Below, one piece after another: positions 10,205 to 22,392 of a stretch of DNA of 64,000 nucleotides. Each line of letters starts with the position of its first letter. The first letter of the stretch is position 1. Origin of the DNA: Catonia carolina (taxonomy: Eukaryota > Arthropoda > Insecta > Hemiptera > Achilidae); the NCBI GenBank assembly GCA_035578175.1, contig JAQMRL010000003.1, positions 105,202,969 through 105,266,968 on the forward strand. The letters run 5' to 3'. Below the pieces are notes generated by a model. The model was given only the letters and a program-made list of their open reading frames with translations. It had not been told where the DNA came from and did no database searches. The position numbers were made by a program, and so were the translations under genes.

Positions 10205-11070
10205 AATTGCTATCATTATTACTTAAGTTTTTTGTTTGTTTTACGTCTGACCATTTTGCGATTTCTGCTAATGCAGACGGTAGACAATGATGATAGATGA
10301 AAATGAGTGATGAAAAAATGCCAGACCTGACCGGGAATCGAACCCGGAACCCCGGCGTAGAAGCCAGTTGCGCTAATCACTACGCCAACGGGCCGACCAC
10401 GTAATATTTTTCTTTATTGTAACATTTAGTCTACGTATTTTTTATAATTATGGGGTATAATTTAGTTATACCGGCGTCCCAAGGAATTTGAATAAATTGC
10501 TATCATTATTACTTAAGTTTTGTTTTGTTTTACGTCTGACCGTTTTGCGATTTCTGCTGATGCAGACGGTAGACAATTATGATAGATGAAAATGAGTGAT
10601 GAAAAAATGCCAGACCAGACCGGGAATCGAACCCGGAACCCCGGCGTAGAAGCCAGTTGCGCTAATCACTACGCCAACGGGCCGACAACGTAATATTTTT
10701 CTTTATTGTAACATTTAGTCTACGTATTTTTTATAATTATGGGGTATAATTTAGTTATACCGGCGTCCCAAGGAATTTGAATAAATTGCTATCATTATTA
10801 CTTAAGTTTTTTTTTGTTTTACGCCTGACCGTTTTGCGATTTCTGCTGATGCAGACGGTAGACAATGATGATAGATGAAAATGAGTGATGAAAACATGCC
10901 AGACCAGACCGGGAATCGAACCCGGAACCCCGGCGTAGAAGCCAGTTGCGCTAATCACTACGCCAACGGGCCGACCACGTAATATTTTTCTTTATTGTAA
11001 CATTTAGTCTACGTATTTTTTATAATTATGGGGTATAATTTAGTTATACCGGCGTCCCACGGAATTTGAA
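10205..11070 (-). repeat. Three tandem 289-bp units, each with a minus-strand tRNA-like SINE (SINE-C)
   Basis: The landmark CCAGACC..GACCGGGAATCG occurs at 10321, 10610 and 10899, an exact 289-base spacing. Each unit carries on the minus strand a tRNA-like head (GGCGTAGTGATTAGCGC as A box, GGGTTCGATTCCCGG as B box) and a 3' tail, and ends with the first bases of another repeat (TATACCGGCGTCCCA). The units are nearly identical, so the triplication is recent. A single dispersed copy lies at 22208-22370. The anticodon region does not fold cleanly, so I do not call tRNA genes. Confidence 0.85.
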
Positions 11071-11283
11071 CCATAGAAAAACAGCATTCATTTTCATTAG
11101 TTTGTTAATATTTTCTTCCCACGAATAAATGAAAACTTGTTATAATCAGGAATCATTAGAAAATGTTTAGACTTTTTAAAAAACACCCATTTTGATACAT
11201 TTTAAGCTGTAATTTAGCTTGAATACAGAAACACATAAATTTGTAACCGTTTTCTATTTAAGTATTGTAAATTTTTGATAAAA
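11055..11283 (+). repeat. Single arm of a foldback element
   Basis: From TATACCGGCGTCCCACGG onward the sequence matches both arms of the foldback element at 30664-31680 (shared phrases TTCTTCCCACGAATAAATGA and AATCATTAGAAAATGTTTAGA). Here only one arm is present, directly after the SINE-C tandem. Confidence 0.7.
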
Positions 11284-11294
11284 TTAACAAATTT
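11284..11294. repeat. Target site duplication (TTAACAAATTT), copy at the LINE 3' end
   Basis: TTAACAAATTT occurs here next to the LINE 3' tail and again at 13634-13644 next to its 5' end. Confidence 0.8.
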
Positions 11295-13633
11295 CTTCTT
11301 CTTCTTCACTTCCAAGGATTAGGTTTCTTGAACCTGTTCCGGTACCCATCTGTTCCTCGGTCGTCCTATATCTCTTCTTCCTGTAGGTTTGTAGTTTCTG
11401 GCGGCTTTTGGTATTCTCTCGCCTGGCATGCGATTCAAATGGCTGCACCATCTGTTCCTGTTCTGCTTGATTCTGTCTAGCAACGGTAAAGCATTCAGTG
11501 TTTTTCTAATTTCTTCATTTCGTAGCCTATCTCTTCGGCTGCATCCATATACACTTCGTAAGAATCTCATTTCTGCAGCCTGGATTTTGCTGTCTACCTT
11601 TCTCGTATGTATCCAGGACTCACTGCCATACATCAAAGTAGGGACAGCAATTGTATCGTAAAACTTAAGTCTCGTATCTTTTCTTGTTTTCCGTTTCAGA
11701 TGTTTATGTATATTACCACAAATGCTTTGAAATTTAGATAGTTTGTAAAGCACATCTTTGTCAAAGTCATACGAAACATCATTACCAAGATATTTGAAAT
11801 GAGAAACTTGTTCAAGCACTCTTCCTCCTAATTCTATTTTAGTTCTTACGGTGTATTTTCCTTTAAATGCCATAGTTTTAGTTTTTGTCTGCGATATTTT
11901 CAAATTATATTTCTCAGACATTTTGTCCAACATAAAAACCGCTTTCTGTAACTCTTCTTCGCTTTGTTGTATTAATACCAAGTCATCTGCATAGATCATG
12001 TGATTGAGCTTCATCTGTTCTGAGAGTTGTATTCCTGAATTAATGCCTATTTTCCATGTTTGCAACATGTCGTCTATATATATGTTAAATAAAGTCGGCG
12101 ACATACTGCAGCCCTGTCGAACTCCCTTATTTACCAAGATGGCTTCTGTTACCTTATCATTTACTTGCAGACGGATTGTTGTCCCCTCATACAATCCCTT
12201 CATAACTTGAATAATATGCTTTGGGTATCCTTTAGATTCAAGTATAGACCATAAGAGATTACGATTGACAGAGTCGAACGCCTTCATAAAGTCTATAAAT
12301 GCTAGATGAGTTTCAAGGTTAAACTCTCGTCTTTTTGATATAATTTGGTTCATGGTAAAAATTGCATCTGAGCATGACCTTCCTTTTCTGAAACCCATCT
12401 GTTCCTCTGAAATCAAACTATCCACAATCCTCCTTAGTCTTGAATTGATTATTCTTGCATATACTTTATAGGTGGTGTCCAGCAAACTGATACCTCTGTA
12501 ATTATTTGGGTCCGTTCTACCCCCTTTTTTATAGAGGGAAATAACCTTTGCTTCTAACCATTCTTTGGGAACTATGTGATATTTCCAACACATATTAAAG
12601 AAATGTAAAATTCGCAGGTGTAGCAACAACCCTCCACACTTCAATAATTCCGCGTTCAGTCCATTCAATCCCGGAGCTTTCCTGTTCTTTGTGCCCTTCA
12701 ATGCTTCTGATAGTTCTTCCATGGTTATCTGGTCAACACAGCATCCTTCACAGTGAGCTTCGACAGCAACTGGTTCAACATCCTCATACCATAGTTTTCC
12801 ATAATGTTCTACCCATTCCTCTGTACTTATGCAGTTTACTCTAATCGAGTCTCTTTCAGTTTTGTTGAATACCTTCATTACTTTATATGCTAGCGATTGC
12901 CTTCCATGTAAGTCATGTTCAATAGTCCCAATGAACGTATCCCAAGATTGTTGATGGGCTCTTCTTACTAATTTTGAGGCTTCATTTCTTGCTCTCTTGT
13001 ATTCCTCTTTATTGTCAGGTGTTTGATTCCCTAAATATTTTTTGTATTTTTCGTTTTTCTCATTGACTACTGCTTCTACCTCCTTGGTCCAAATCTTGAC
13101 ACCTTTTCTTTTCCTATATCTATTTTTCCGACCAAGAGCTTCCTCTGCGGCTTTAACTATGATGTTCTTGATGTTATTCCATTCTATCTCAATGTTACTA
13201 TCATCTGTAGGTATGTTTTGAAGATGTTGATTCACACGTTCTTGATATAAGTATTTCACACTGTCTTCTTCTAAGAGATGCACTTTAAAGACTTCATCAC
13301 TGTTCCCATTTGTTTGCTTCTGTTTTTTGTTTTTCTTCCATTTCGTGTATAATTCTATTTTTGCTATAACCAAATAGTGGTCTGAATATATATCACAGCC
13401 ACGAAAAACACTTGTATCTGTCATTTGCTTTGCTATGTTCTTGTTAGCAATCACATAGTCGATCAGCGATTTGCTTCCACGTGCGGCCCATGTACATCTG
13501 TGTATGTCCTTTTTCCGAAAAAACGTGTTCATCACTTTCAGTTCATTGTATGTGGCGAACTCTCTGAGAACTTCCCCATTCCTATTTCTTGTTGTTTCTC
13601 CAAAGGTTCCTACAACATTGGGTATTGGTTCGT
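11295..13633 (-). mobile_element. 5'-truncated LINE with (GAA)n tail
   Basis: A minus-strand non-LTR retrotransposon copy bounded by an 11-bp target duplication. The 3' end is a short GAAGAAGAAG tail. The 5' end falls inside the endonuclease domain and there is no ATG, so it is dead on arrival although its frame is open. Related decayed 3' ends occur near 24640-25040, 31245-31325 and 45870-46415. Confidence 0.85.
11319..13633 (-). CDS. LINE endonuclease (C-terminal part) and reverse transcriptase, open but truncated frame
   Basis: About 771 residues open without a stop. Residues about 44-95 hold the end of an endonuclease domain (CTWAARGSKSLIDYVIA, SDHYLVIAKI). The reverse transcriptase follows: KNRKAPGLNGLNAELLK near 318, NNYRGISLLDTTYKVYARI, GFRKGRSCSDAIF, FIDFMKAFDSVNR, GVRQGCSMSPTLF, catalytic YADD near 550. 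The C-terminal part ends with GRRDIGRPRNRW, a tail common in arthropod LINE proteins. The clade is probably RTE-like or a relative; I cannot fix it. The frame begins with TTG at the target-duplication junction, so this is a fragment of a longer protein, not a normal start. Confidence 0.8.
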
Positions 13634-13644
13634 TTAACAAATTT

Positions 13645-14248
13645 ATGAAACAAATTTATGATTAACAAATTTATGAAATAAATTTTATATTTCTAAAATA
13701 ATTTTATATTTAAATTTTATTTATAAATTTATTATGAAATAAATTTTATGTTACTTCACAAATTATTACCGGCTCCACTAGATAGCATAACTCTCCATGA
13801 CTTACATACATGTAAGTAAACAGCAACAAGGTTCATTAACCTTATTCTAGAGGTAATAAAATAATAAAATAAAGATACCAAAGCAGTCTTGAACGTCATC
13901 AAAACCCTTTGCAATTAACTTTTCGGAAAATAGTAGCTACTACCACGGATTTAAAAGTTTCGAAATTTTGGAGTTACCGAACTAATAGAATTAGCAACTA
14001 ACAGTAACAAAATTATTAAAAATTTTAATTAGCCGGTAAACTTGATTTTAATTTTGTTCACTTGTCATAAGGAATAAATAATTGAAAATCAACCTGATAG
14101 ACAACGAAAGCCGATGTTTCTGTACAAAATATTATTGTTAAGGTAATATTTTTGTTGCTTAATCTCCCACAGAGAAATAATAGTAAACACTGCGACTGTA
14201 AACGTGGTAAAGACAGGTGCTAATTAAAAGCTCGAAAATCGGTGAATC
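13645..14248. other. AT-rich spacer with short AAATTTATGAAA repeats
   Basis: Between 13645 and 13760 the phrase AAATTTATGAAA and close variants recur several times. The rest is AT-rich and unassigned. Confidence 0.5.
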
Positions 14249-15090
14249 TATAGTTACTTGAGTCACGAGTTTTCCATTGTTCGCAACGAGGGTTAAAGGG
14301 GGAAAGCATCAATGCGCATGCGCGACTGCTTTAATTTCAGTGCAACAAACACAACAACTTATACTATTCCCAGAGCAATACAGAATTGCGGAACAATGCG
14401 ATGGTTAACTGTACGAATATAATTGTTTGTTACCGTAAACAGAAATGATAGTTTCTCGAAAACACGGTCAGACTATTAAAACACTGACTATATTCAGTGC
14501 TAAACGAAATAAAACATGCAGTGTAAACAACAACAGTGTAAACATGTGTAGCTAAACAAAAATGCGTTTCCCTGTCTCTTAACAAAAGCCATGAGCGAGT
14601 GGCTAACTTCTGTGATGTTTCTCTTTCCACAATTCAAAAAATAAAGAAGGAAATTGAAGACATGAAGAAGCTATTCTTCAACAGTTTTTTTGACACCTGG
14701 TAAAAAAAGGAAACGGTTAGGTAAATATTAGTGAGACTGATAGTGCAGACGCCGGTGACAGTGAAAGTAAAGAAGGCGATTCATTCGTAGAAAATTTTGT
14801 TCCATTGGAATAAGGTAGCTGGTAATTACAGTAAATCAAACATTTCTAGTCATGTAATTAAGCTATAGGCAATATTACATGTCACATTTATTTCTTATAA
14901 GGTTTATGAAGAAAACATTTTCTCGGAATAAACTACAGCTTACATAATGTTTGTAGAAACTTCACGGTAGTGAAATATAAGAGTAGTGTCTCACTGTTGA
15001 GGTTGGCAGCACTGCAAATATTTCAATTCCCTTCCTCACGCCCATCCGTACGCAAAAGGTAATCTCGTGACTTCAGTATCTATAGTTATA
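14249..15090 (+). repeat. Mariner-like element, decayed copy
   Basis: Left end CTATAGTTACTTGAGTCACG and right end CGTGACTTCAGTATCTATAG form imperfect terminal inverted repeats. The interior matches the copy at 36411-37175, where the N-terminus of a transposase is still readable; here the frame is shifted and stopped many times. Probably a non-autonomous relic of a Tc1/mariner-type (DDE) transposon. Confidence 0.55.
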
Positions 15091-16879
15091 AAGAAGATTT
15101 CCAACAAGTAATAAAATAGATGTATTATTAGATGTAGTACTATTTAGAATAACAATGACATTGGCACCAGCAAAGACCTCAGGTTAGGATTATTGGCTGT
15201 AGAAGTAATGGTAATCATTTAATCCTATCTATGTTATAGACTTGTATTGGTAGCAATTAATCAGAAATTCAAAGCATTTGTATTTTGGATGAATTCGCTT
15301 TAATAGTTAGTCAACGCGGGGTGGCGCTGGCATGGTGATACTTCTCCCATTTCTCTTTCATGACAAAACCACAACATTCACTAAAACATATCGACTTCAC
15401 TAATGAACGAATCAATAAATAAATTAATGAATGATTCAGTAAAAGAGTGAATGGTACTAACACTAATTGATTGAAATTAATTAATTCACTTTATTATTAT
15501 TCTTCATACAGCCTATGCCTTATTCATTTAAAAATATATACATATTGAGGCTTTCTGTACATCATTTCTATGTCTAAATTGAAAAATGTGAAATATACCA
15601 TTGTAACTCGTTAGTAGGTTACATTTATCATTAATTATTAGGCGTATTGTATTGATTAATATATTTCCTTTTCGTTTCTCTGACTTCTGGTAATTTTATT
15701 ATTTACTGAGCTTCAATACAAAATTATGTTTTAAAAGTCCTTTAGTTTATCAAAATTAGGACTTTGCAAAGTGTTTAGTCGTAAATATATAAAATTTTGC
15801 TTCCACTACAGTCTCGCGAAGTTTAGTAACGCGAACTACTCGGTAAAGGTAGCTGAGGCGAGTAACATTTGTCTACACTCTCGTTCACTTCGGGAGAACG
15901 TCAGTCTCGATTTCAATGTACTATGAATAACGTTGAGATAACAGTTGCGGCGGCTCTGATCGCTAGTTATCATAATTATTTACGATTTCATAACTAATTG
16001 CCTACGACACGTGGCGAAACCTTGCTCGTGAAGTTGGTGACCCTCAACAGGGCCGTTGTTGCTGGTCGGAAGCTGCGAGCCGGCGTGTTTGAAGCGGAGC
16101 CCGAAGAGTGACGGCTCGAGTGACCGCAAGCGTATAGAAGGGTTAATGAAAGATATGAAATTCAATTAATATTTAGACATGAAAACAATGTGTACTGGAA
16201 GAAACTCTGGTTGCAGCCACAAGTCAAATCCTGTATGATGTATTTAAAAGGAATGGTATGAAATTGTAGTTACTCCCAATGATTATATGGTTTATAAATG
16301 GTTTTGTAACACTTGGGGGTAGTTACAAAAATATTTCGAAAAGCCGGAAAATTAATCTTAGGTCTTCAGCTTTTCAGTGGAGAACACGATCTGTCATCAA
16401 GATTTAATACAATGCGCATTATGAAATTTGATGTATGTAAGAATGTTTTAAATTATTCGTCAAAATTTAAGATACCGTTTAAAAGTTATAAAGCAAGTTA
16501 ATAGTGATATCCTTTATTTTGTCTTTAAGCTATGACCACCAAATTTAGACAAAATAAATCATAAACTTTATGCAAACTTTCATTATAGGAAGCTGCAATG
16601 TACCACTGAGGTTTAGTTAGCTTTTGCTTTTACACTAAATCCCACTTACTTTAAGCTACTTTAAGCTTTGGTACTTCAGTATTAAAGTAGCCTACCAATA
16701 ATTTTCCCGTACAAGGAAATATTAGTGAATCAATTAATAAATTTCACCTATTCAGAAATCCCAAATTTGATGAAAATGTAATTTGTACATTATCAACGAA
16801 ACGATTTAGCTATACGATAAAAATAAGATAGCTGAAATTTGGATAAATTAAAATGTGTACATTAAACTATAAAAAATTT
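15091..16879. other. Unassigned sequence with one GC-richer patch
   Basis: Mostly AT-rich without a convincing frame. Positions about 15830-16130 are clearly richer in GC and CpG than the surroundings, but neither strand gives a frame longer than about 60 residues or a motif I know. It may be part of an old element or a regulatory stretch; no call is possible. Confidence 0.4.
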
Positions 16880-17160
16880 CAAAAATAAACCACTACTTCC
16901 AATTGACCGGTTTTCCAAAAAATTGTGCTTGTCGGATTTCCTTGTCTAACTTAAGCTCCAAATTTCCACTACGTACGATATTCCATTCTTGAGATATTTT
17001 GCACCTACACACACGAAACCCAATCTATAAAAACATGTTTCTTGGTTTCAAGGAGCCTGAAAACGTGTATTTCCGGTGAATACTAAATTTCAAAAAAACA
17101 ATGTCAAAGAAATACTTTCCTTTCCTATATTTCATATTTAAAAAGAGAAAGTAAAATTAT
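16880..17160 (+). repeat. Diverged 3' part of terminal-inverted-repeat family F
   Basis: Shares with 21723-22055 the order AAACCACTACTTCC, TTGAGATATT, CACACACGAAACC, AAAAACATGTTT, CTGAAAACGTGTA and a final AAGAGAAAG. Only the right part of the element is present and it is diverged. Confidence 0.6.
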
Positions 17161-17623
17161 AAAAATTAATTTGTTTTAGTGGTCATGAAACAAGACGATG
17201 ATTAAAACGATGTACATAGAATGTGTTGAAGATTGCTATACTTCATCACCTTATTTTGGAATCGCGTGAAAGTAATAAATAACTTAAATAGAATAAAATA
17301 AAAACTGCTATTAAGGGTTATCATGACCGAGTAAATGGATGACAGTTAAGAAATTGGTGGCCATTTGAAACACAGGTAATCGCTACTTCTGCTTCTATTC
17401 CATCGCAAGGTTTCTACCATTTATTTCCAAATATTCTATCTATCTCCAACTTTTCATAGAAATGTTATTGATGTACTTCAATAAATGAACGTCATAAATT
17501 TCTTTCTCGTCTAAAGTAATATACTACGTGTATGGTCTGATACACTATTTAGTTGTAATAAAAATAAATTTAGTTAACTGAATCAATGAATACAGACTGT
17601 ATTATCACCTTATGATTTTTTCA

Positions 17624-18172
17624 CACCGGGTGATTCTAAATTGTATGGGAATCTCTAGGAAAATGATTCTATGGCTAAAAATATAAACATAGCTTTGGCA
17701 ATGCTTCGTCATGCCGCTTGTTGGAAATGCTGTCGCGTTGAAAATTGCTGCAGTTAGAAATGCTGCAAGTTCTGTCTAAAGAAAAATTTCACCATGACTC
17801 CTAGGCAAAGAGTGAAATAAGGCATACTGAAATTCTGAGAAGGTAAATTAAGAAGAAATTTTATTGATTTCTTATGGTTTTTAACCTGGGAAACTCAAAA
17901 AAATTAGTCCTAAACTGTAACGCTTTTAGTTTTTAAGAACACTAGGTGGAAACATGAAAATGTAAGGTTAGGAAATACACTTTTTTAATATACCTTTATT
18001 TCACGCTTATTATTTTTTTCACTCTTTGCCCAGGAATTATGACAATGTCTTTTGCCAGGCATAACTCGCTAATGAAGCAATTCATATGTTTATATGAACT
18101 TTTGTTTTACTTTTATCTATAGAATCATCTTCCTAGAGATTTCGTGCGTTTTAGAATCACCCTGTAAATATT
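17624..18172 (+). repeat. Short terminal-inverted-repeat element (MITE-like)
   Basis: The left end GGGTGATTCTAAATTGTATG, followed by TCTCTAGGAAAATGATTCTAT, is mirrored at the right end by ATAGAATCATCTTCCTAGAG and TTTTAGAATCACCC. The pairing covers about 45 bases with some mismatches and internal sequence also pairs in part (AGTGAAATAAGG against CGTGAAATAAAGG). There is no coding frame. A non-autonomous DNA transposon is the best reading. Confidence 0.65.
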
Positions 18173-18294
18173 CGTCGATTGAATAACTGGTTCTTCTACT
18201 TCCTAACAAGTTACAAAACTGAAATTTTACACGATTATTCCGTGGTTGGTATTCAGTAAAAGTTTATTTTTTTAAATCTCTAATGTGTGCACGT

Positions 18295-18605
18295 TGTAAC
18301 CTGTTCAATTTAATAAAGCACTCCCCTCAGAACCCAATGAGATGAGGGTGATATGTATGACGTGTAAATGAGTTCTTGTACAGACTGAGGCCGATCATTC
18401 CTTAGAAAGTATATTTAATTTAACCCTAACCATCCTTTGATGGTTTCAGTGTACTTTTACACGGATAACCTCTAGTCTAGTATTGAAACCCGTATACAAG
18501 TAATTACTTTTACAAGGATTTGAACCACGAAACCTTCATTTTCGAAAATTAGCTGTTAAACAGCTGACTCGTGGTGATGACTTTTCCATTATACCACATA
18601 AAAGT
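18295..18605 (-). repeat. SINE-A, diverged minus-strand copy
   Basis: The minus strand shows the SINE-A body in order: TATAATGGAAAAGTCATC, GTTTAACAGCTAATTTTCG, B-box-like GGTTTCAAT region, CCTTGTAAAAGTAATTACTT, and CTCATCTCATTGGGTTC near 18337. It is clearly older than the copy at 9144. Confidence 0.65.
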
Positions 18606-20048
18606 AAGTTTAATTTAAAAAGTTGAGATCACCCTGAGGTGAAGTTCTCAATAAAATATTTTGATGTTTTACTAACTCTCCTAGTTTTATTTAATATAAA
18701 ATTTTCCATTTAACGTAACTTTTCTACATAAATTTTAAAGAGATAGTTTCAGATCTGCCCTACCGATTTAATAAATTTATGCAATCTCAAAATTTAGTTC
18801 AAAGATTAAAAGTATAATAGTAAAAAAGTTGAATGTCTAAAAATGGTAATGAAAAGCTCTCGTTCTTTTATTAATGTACCTAATTATATGAGTATATTGC
18901 TCAGTTTTCAAAATATTACTTTTTTTAATATAGGCCTATGGTGAAGGGATTTGACAATTATTATTTTATTTATTTATTTTTATTTATTTTTTATATTTTG
19001 TTGTACATAATATATTTTTTATCGTACTCAATTTCTTCCTCAAAATTTGTATCATTAGAATAGTTTGTTATTCTTACGTTTTTTTACATTTTCTTATAGT
19101 TGATTCGCCTGATTAAACGGATAACTATGACTAAAAAAACTGGTTAAACTTGGTTGACCAACAAACAAAGTTACAATGAAATTTCAAAGTTTCACTCTTT
19201 TCCTTTACTTTAACTCCCTAAGTCACAAAAACACTGTAAAAGACTAATTTTATGATCCTGATCTATTTTATAAGAAGTATGGATTGCATTGAAACATCTC
19301 ATTCGACGTGAAGAAAACAAGGTCAGGTAAAAATTCACTTTATATGTTGGAAGTTTACCCGCTATGATATCTTTTGTAGGAATGCATCGCATGCTGGTCA
19401 TGAGATAATATTAAGTTTCGTCATAGCTGATATTTTAAAAATATAAAAAATCTCCAGAATATTTGAATATTTTTTTCTGCCGGAATCAAAAGAACGTTCA
19501 ATTATAGCTGTGTTGAAGACTGGGTCTTTTTTATATTAAAAACTTTATTGAAATCGACGCAAATTTTGTGGATTTATTTTGTAAATTAAGTTTATCAGGT
19601 GTTGGCTACGATGGTCTTGTCAACATTTTGTTAAAAAGTGATTAAAGAAACTTTCTACAACCTGAAAAACTGGTGTTCTCCATCAGAACCAAATACATCC
19701 ATTTACGCTTGATTACTTAAAATGCAAGCTTGACATCTACCCAACTTTTAAAGATATAAGCCATCGAATGGGCTTTAATATTCGCCTTTAATTTTTGAAT
19801 TATTCACTAAAAAGAACAAATAATATGAAAATATCTAATTATTTTAGAATATAACCCAAGTTATATTCTTATAATAAGAAAACCAAGTTTATAATTAATA
19901 TATTATAATGATTTATAACATTTTTGATAATGTCGTTGCAATTTATTGAGCTATTGTGTGAGATCCGGTACGAAAAATGTAACAGAAGATTTATGTGATT
20001 TATCTTTTTTACATAATAATAATATTCAGAGAAATAAACACAAACCAC
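18606..20048. other. Unassigned AT-rich sequence
   Basis: Long A/T runs (for example 18960-19020) and no convincing frame or element. Confidence 0.5.
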
Positions 20049-20060
20049 AAATCACAAAAA

Positions 20061-20255
20061 AACCGGCCGCATTTTCGTAGTTGGTAACGTGCTCGCCTCT
20101 CATCATGCGGTCTTGGATTCGAATCCCACTCAGGCACGGCATATTTTCATACGTTACAAAATAATCATTTAATCTTTCATCGTACATAGTTACAACCCAA
20201 CGTCGTCGCTAATGAAAACTGTAGTTGGTGCGACGTTAAATAAACAAAGGAAAAA
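20061..20255 (+). repeat. SINE-B, full-length copy with 12-bp target duplication
   Basis: Begins AACCGGCCGC, with A-box-like TAGTTGGTAACGTGCTCG and B-box-like GGATTCGAATCCC, and ends TAAATAAACAAAGGAAAAA. AAATCACAAAAA occurs at 20049-20060 and 20256-20267, giving the target duplication and both ends. The minus-strand fragment at 8656-8775 belongs to the same family. Confidence 0.8.
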
Positions 20256-20298
20256 AAATCACAAAAACAATAATATTGTTTTATTGTGCTGATATAAC

Positions 20299-20628
20299 CC
20301 AACTGGTTAGTTTATTGGTAGTGTTGTCGCTGTGAGTCAGCTGTTTAACAGCTGATTTTCGGAGACAAAGGTTCCATGGTTCGAATTCTAGTAAAGGTAG
20401 TTACTTTTATATGAATTAGAATACTAGATAGTGGTTACTGGTGACGTTTCATAGTTGAGGTTTAATAAACTACACTCTATCAGGAATAACCGGCGTGAGT
20501 CTGTATAAGGCTATACCTCATTTACAAGTTGTAGATATTATCCTCCGCGCATTATGTAATGGGATTGATTATAGTTTTGAACTGAACTGATTGCAATGTA
20601 CACACTTTAGGAAAATAAATTAATTATG
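20299..20628 (+). repeat. SINE-A copy
   Basis: Starts CCCAACTGGTTAGTTTATTG, has a B-box-like GGTTCGAATTC and the shared body ending CAATGTACACACTTTAGG. GATATAA flanks both sides and may be a 7-bp target duplication. Confidence 0.7.
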
Positions 20629-21084
20629 TAGATATAACGTTAAAGGTTCACCTAATACTTGTCTATTGATTTATAATACGTAATTATATTTCTTGTTAAT
20701 TAAAACTATATTTGCTAATGTTATAGATTAAGTTTATTTTCATAAGAGGTTTTCAATACTGATAAATATTCTCTAATATAATATTTATAAATCTGGTTTT
20801 TGTTTGCAGAACTCTGTTTCATTTCTCAATGGTTTTTGCCGACTCCATTTTAGTGTTGACTCTGAAATTTAATTAATAATATGGTTATATCTTTTGATTT
20901 ATGATAACTTATTTCACTATTCTATTTAATTCATTAATTAATAACTTTCACGTTTGTCTTTATTTATTCTTGAACAAATTTAATATACTGTTCGTAAATT
21001 TTGTTTATGATGTTCAGAGAAAATGAAATATTAAATTATAAAAATAAGTACGATAGTGTCTTATTATATATAAGCTAATTAAAA
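20629..21084. other. Unassigned AT-rich sequence
   Basis: No frame or repeat that I recognise. Confidence 0.5.
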
Positions 21085-22060
21085 AATCTGGTATGAAACA
21101 CTCACACGACTTTCTCTTGCCAATGCAAATAATTAACAATATAACCTAACATTAGAAATAAAAAATTATAAACAAGCAAAGAAACTAACCTCAATAAAAA
21201 TAACCTAATTTTAATCGTAAGTGAAAGTCGCGAAATGAAAATCAACCTCAATTTGGTTTAAAAATACGGAAAATCACTCTTTCACGCTAAACGTTTCACG
21301 CTAAATGTTCTCTGTAGAGAAAAATGCTTTAAATAAAAGTTGTAGATGTTTTAATTTCCTATAAATTTGATTATACGTTTTTGTCGTAAAATGCATAATA
21401 AGGCTGAATTTTTAAAAAATCAATTTTTTACACGTTTTCGTAAAAAAAACAGATAATCGTTTACTACCGCAAAACTAAGTGTTATACAAACGAAAGTTTG
21501 AAATAAAAGTTGTAGGATTTGAAATTGTCTACAACTTAAAATAGATACATTTTTGAGCTAAAATGCATATTAAAGTCGCAATCTTAAAAAAAAACAATTG
21601 TTTACGATAAAACAGCCTCACCAAAAATTTCAGCAGACATGGCGCCTACCCTATCTTGTAGATCAGAAAAAATATAGTAAATGAGGCGATTTATAAAAAA
21701 ACCGTAGGAGCCATTTTTGAAAAAATCGCAAAAAAGTGAAAAATGACGCGAATAAACTACTACTTCCGATTGACTCATTTTGATGAAAATGTTCATGTCT
21801 GGTTCGATAGTAGTATCTGACTTAAGTTTTAAGTTTCAAGTTCGTTCTATGTTCAGTTCTTGAGATATTCTGGCACATAGATGTGCGTGCAGACACACAC
21901 ACACACACACACACACAGACCAATCGCTAAAAACATGTTTTTTTGGGTTCAGGTGGTCTGAAAACGTGTAGATGCGGTGAAAATTCAATTTCGAGAAATC
22001 GACATGAAAACAATGCGTTCCTTTCTAGTTATTCATATAGGCAAGAGAAAGCAAAAATTT
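21085..22060 (+). repeat. Terminal-inverted-repeat element family F, most complete copy
   Basis: The left end contains CTTTCTCTTGCC (21111-21122) and the right end its inverse GGCAAGAGAAAG (about 22042-22053). The interior repeats a block in altered form (GATAAAACAGCCTC.., AAACATTTTTGAG..) and has a CA microsatellite at 21896-21917. Other copies: 47230-47982 (truncated by the Polinton) and 16880-17160 (diverged). No transposase frame is visible, so it is non-autonomous. Confidence 0.65.
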
Positions 22061-22207
22061 AACGATAATTTTTCCACAATTCAAAAGTTTTCTTAAAAAC
22101 TTTATTGCGATAAGGGCATGATAAGTTACCATCCATTATTGAAGTATATATCCTTAGTTTTTTGGCTGGATAGATCCTAAGTATACACTATCCCTATTTT
22201 TTTTTGG

Positions 22208-22370
22208 CTGGCCGTGGAGTAGTGGTCAACGCAACTGGCTTCTACCCCGGGGTACCGGGTTCGATTGCCGGTCAGGTCTAAAAATGTTCATCACTCAATT
22301 TCATCTATCATTCTTCTTATCATCTGCATTAGCAGTAATTGCACTAGACGTAAAACCAAAAAAAGAGTTT
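22208..22370 (+). repeat. SINE-C, dispersed plus-strand copy
   Basis: GGCCGTGGAGTAGTGGTCAAC (A box) and GGGTTCGATTGCCGG (B box) are followed by the tail CATCACTCAATTTCATCTATC, the same layout as the tandem units at 10205-11070. The anticodon region is decayed. Confidence 0.75.
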
Positions 22371-22392
22371 GAATAGTAGTAAGACTTATTAT

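Noticed and set aside
10321..10980. Three functional tRNA genes
   Set aside because: Good A and B boxes but the anticodon arm does not fold with a seven-base loop, and the tail is SINE-like. Called SINE-C instead.
15830..16165. Possible host exon or promoter in the GC-richer patch
   Set aside because: No frame with family resemblance, no splice-site pair that I can support.
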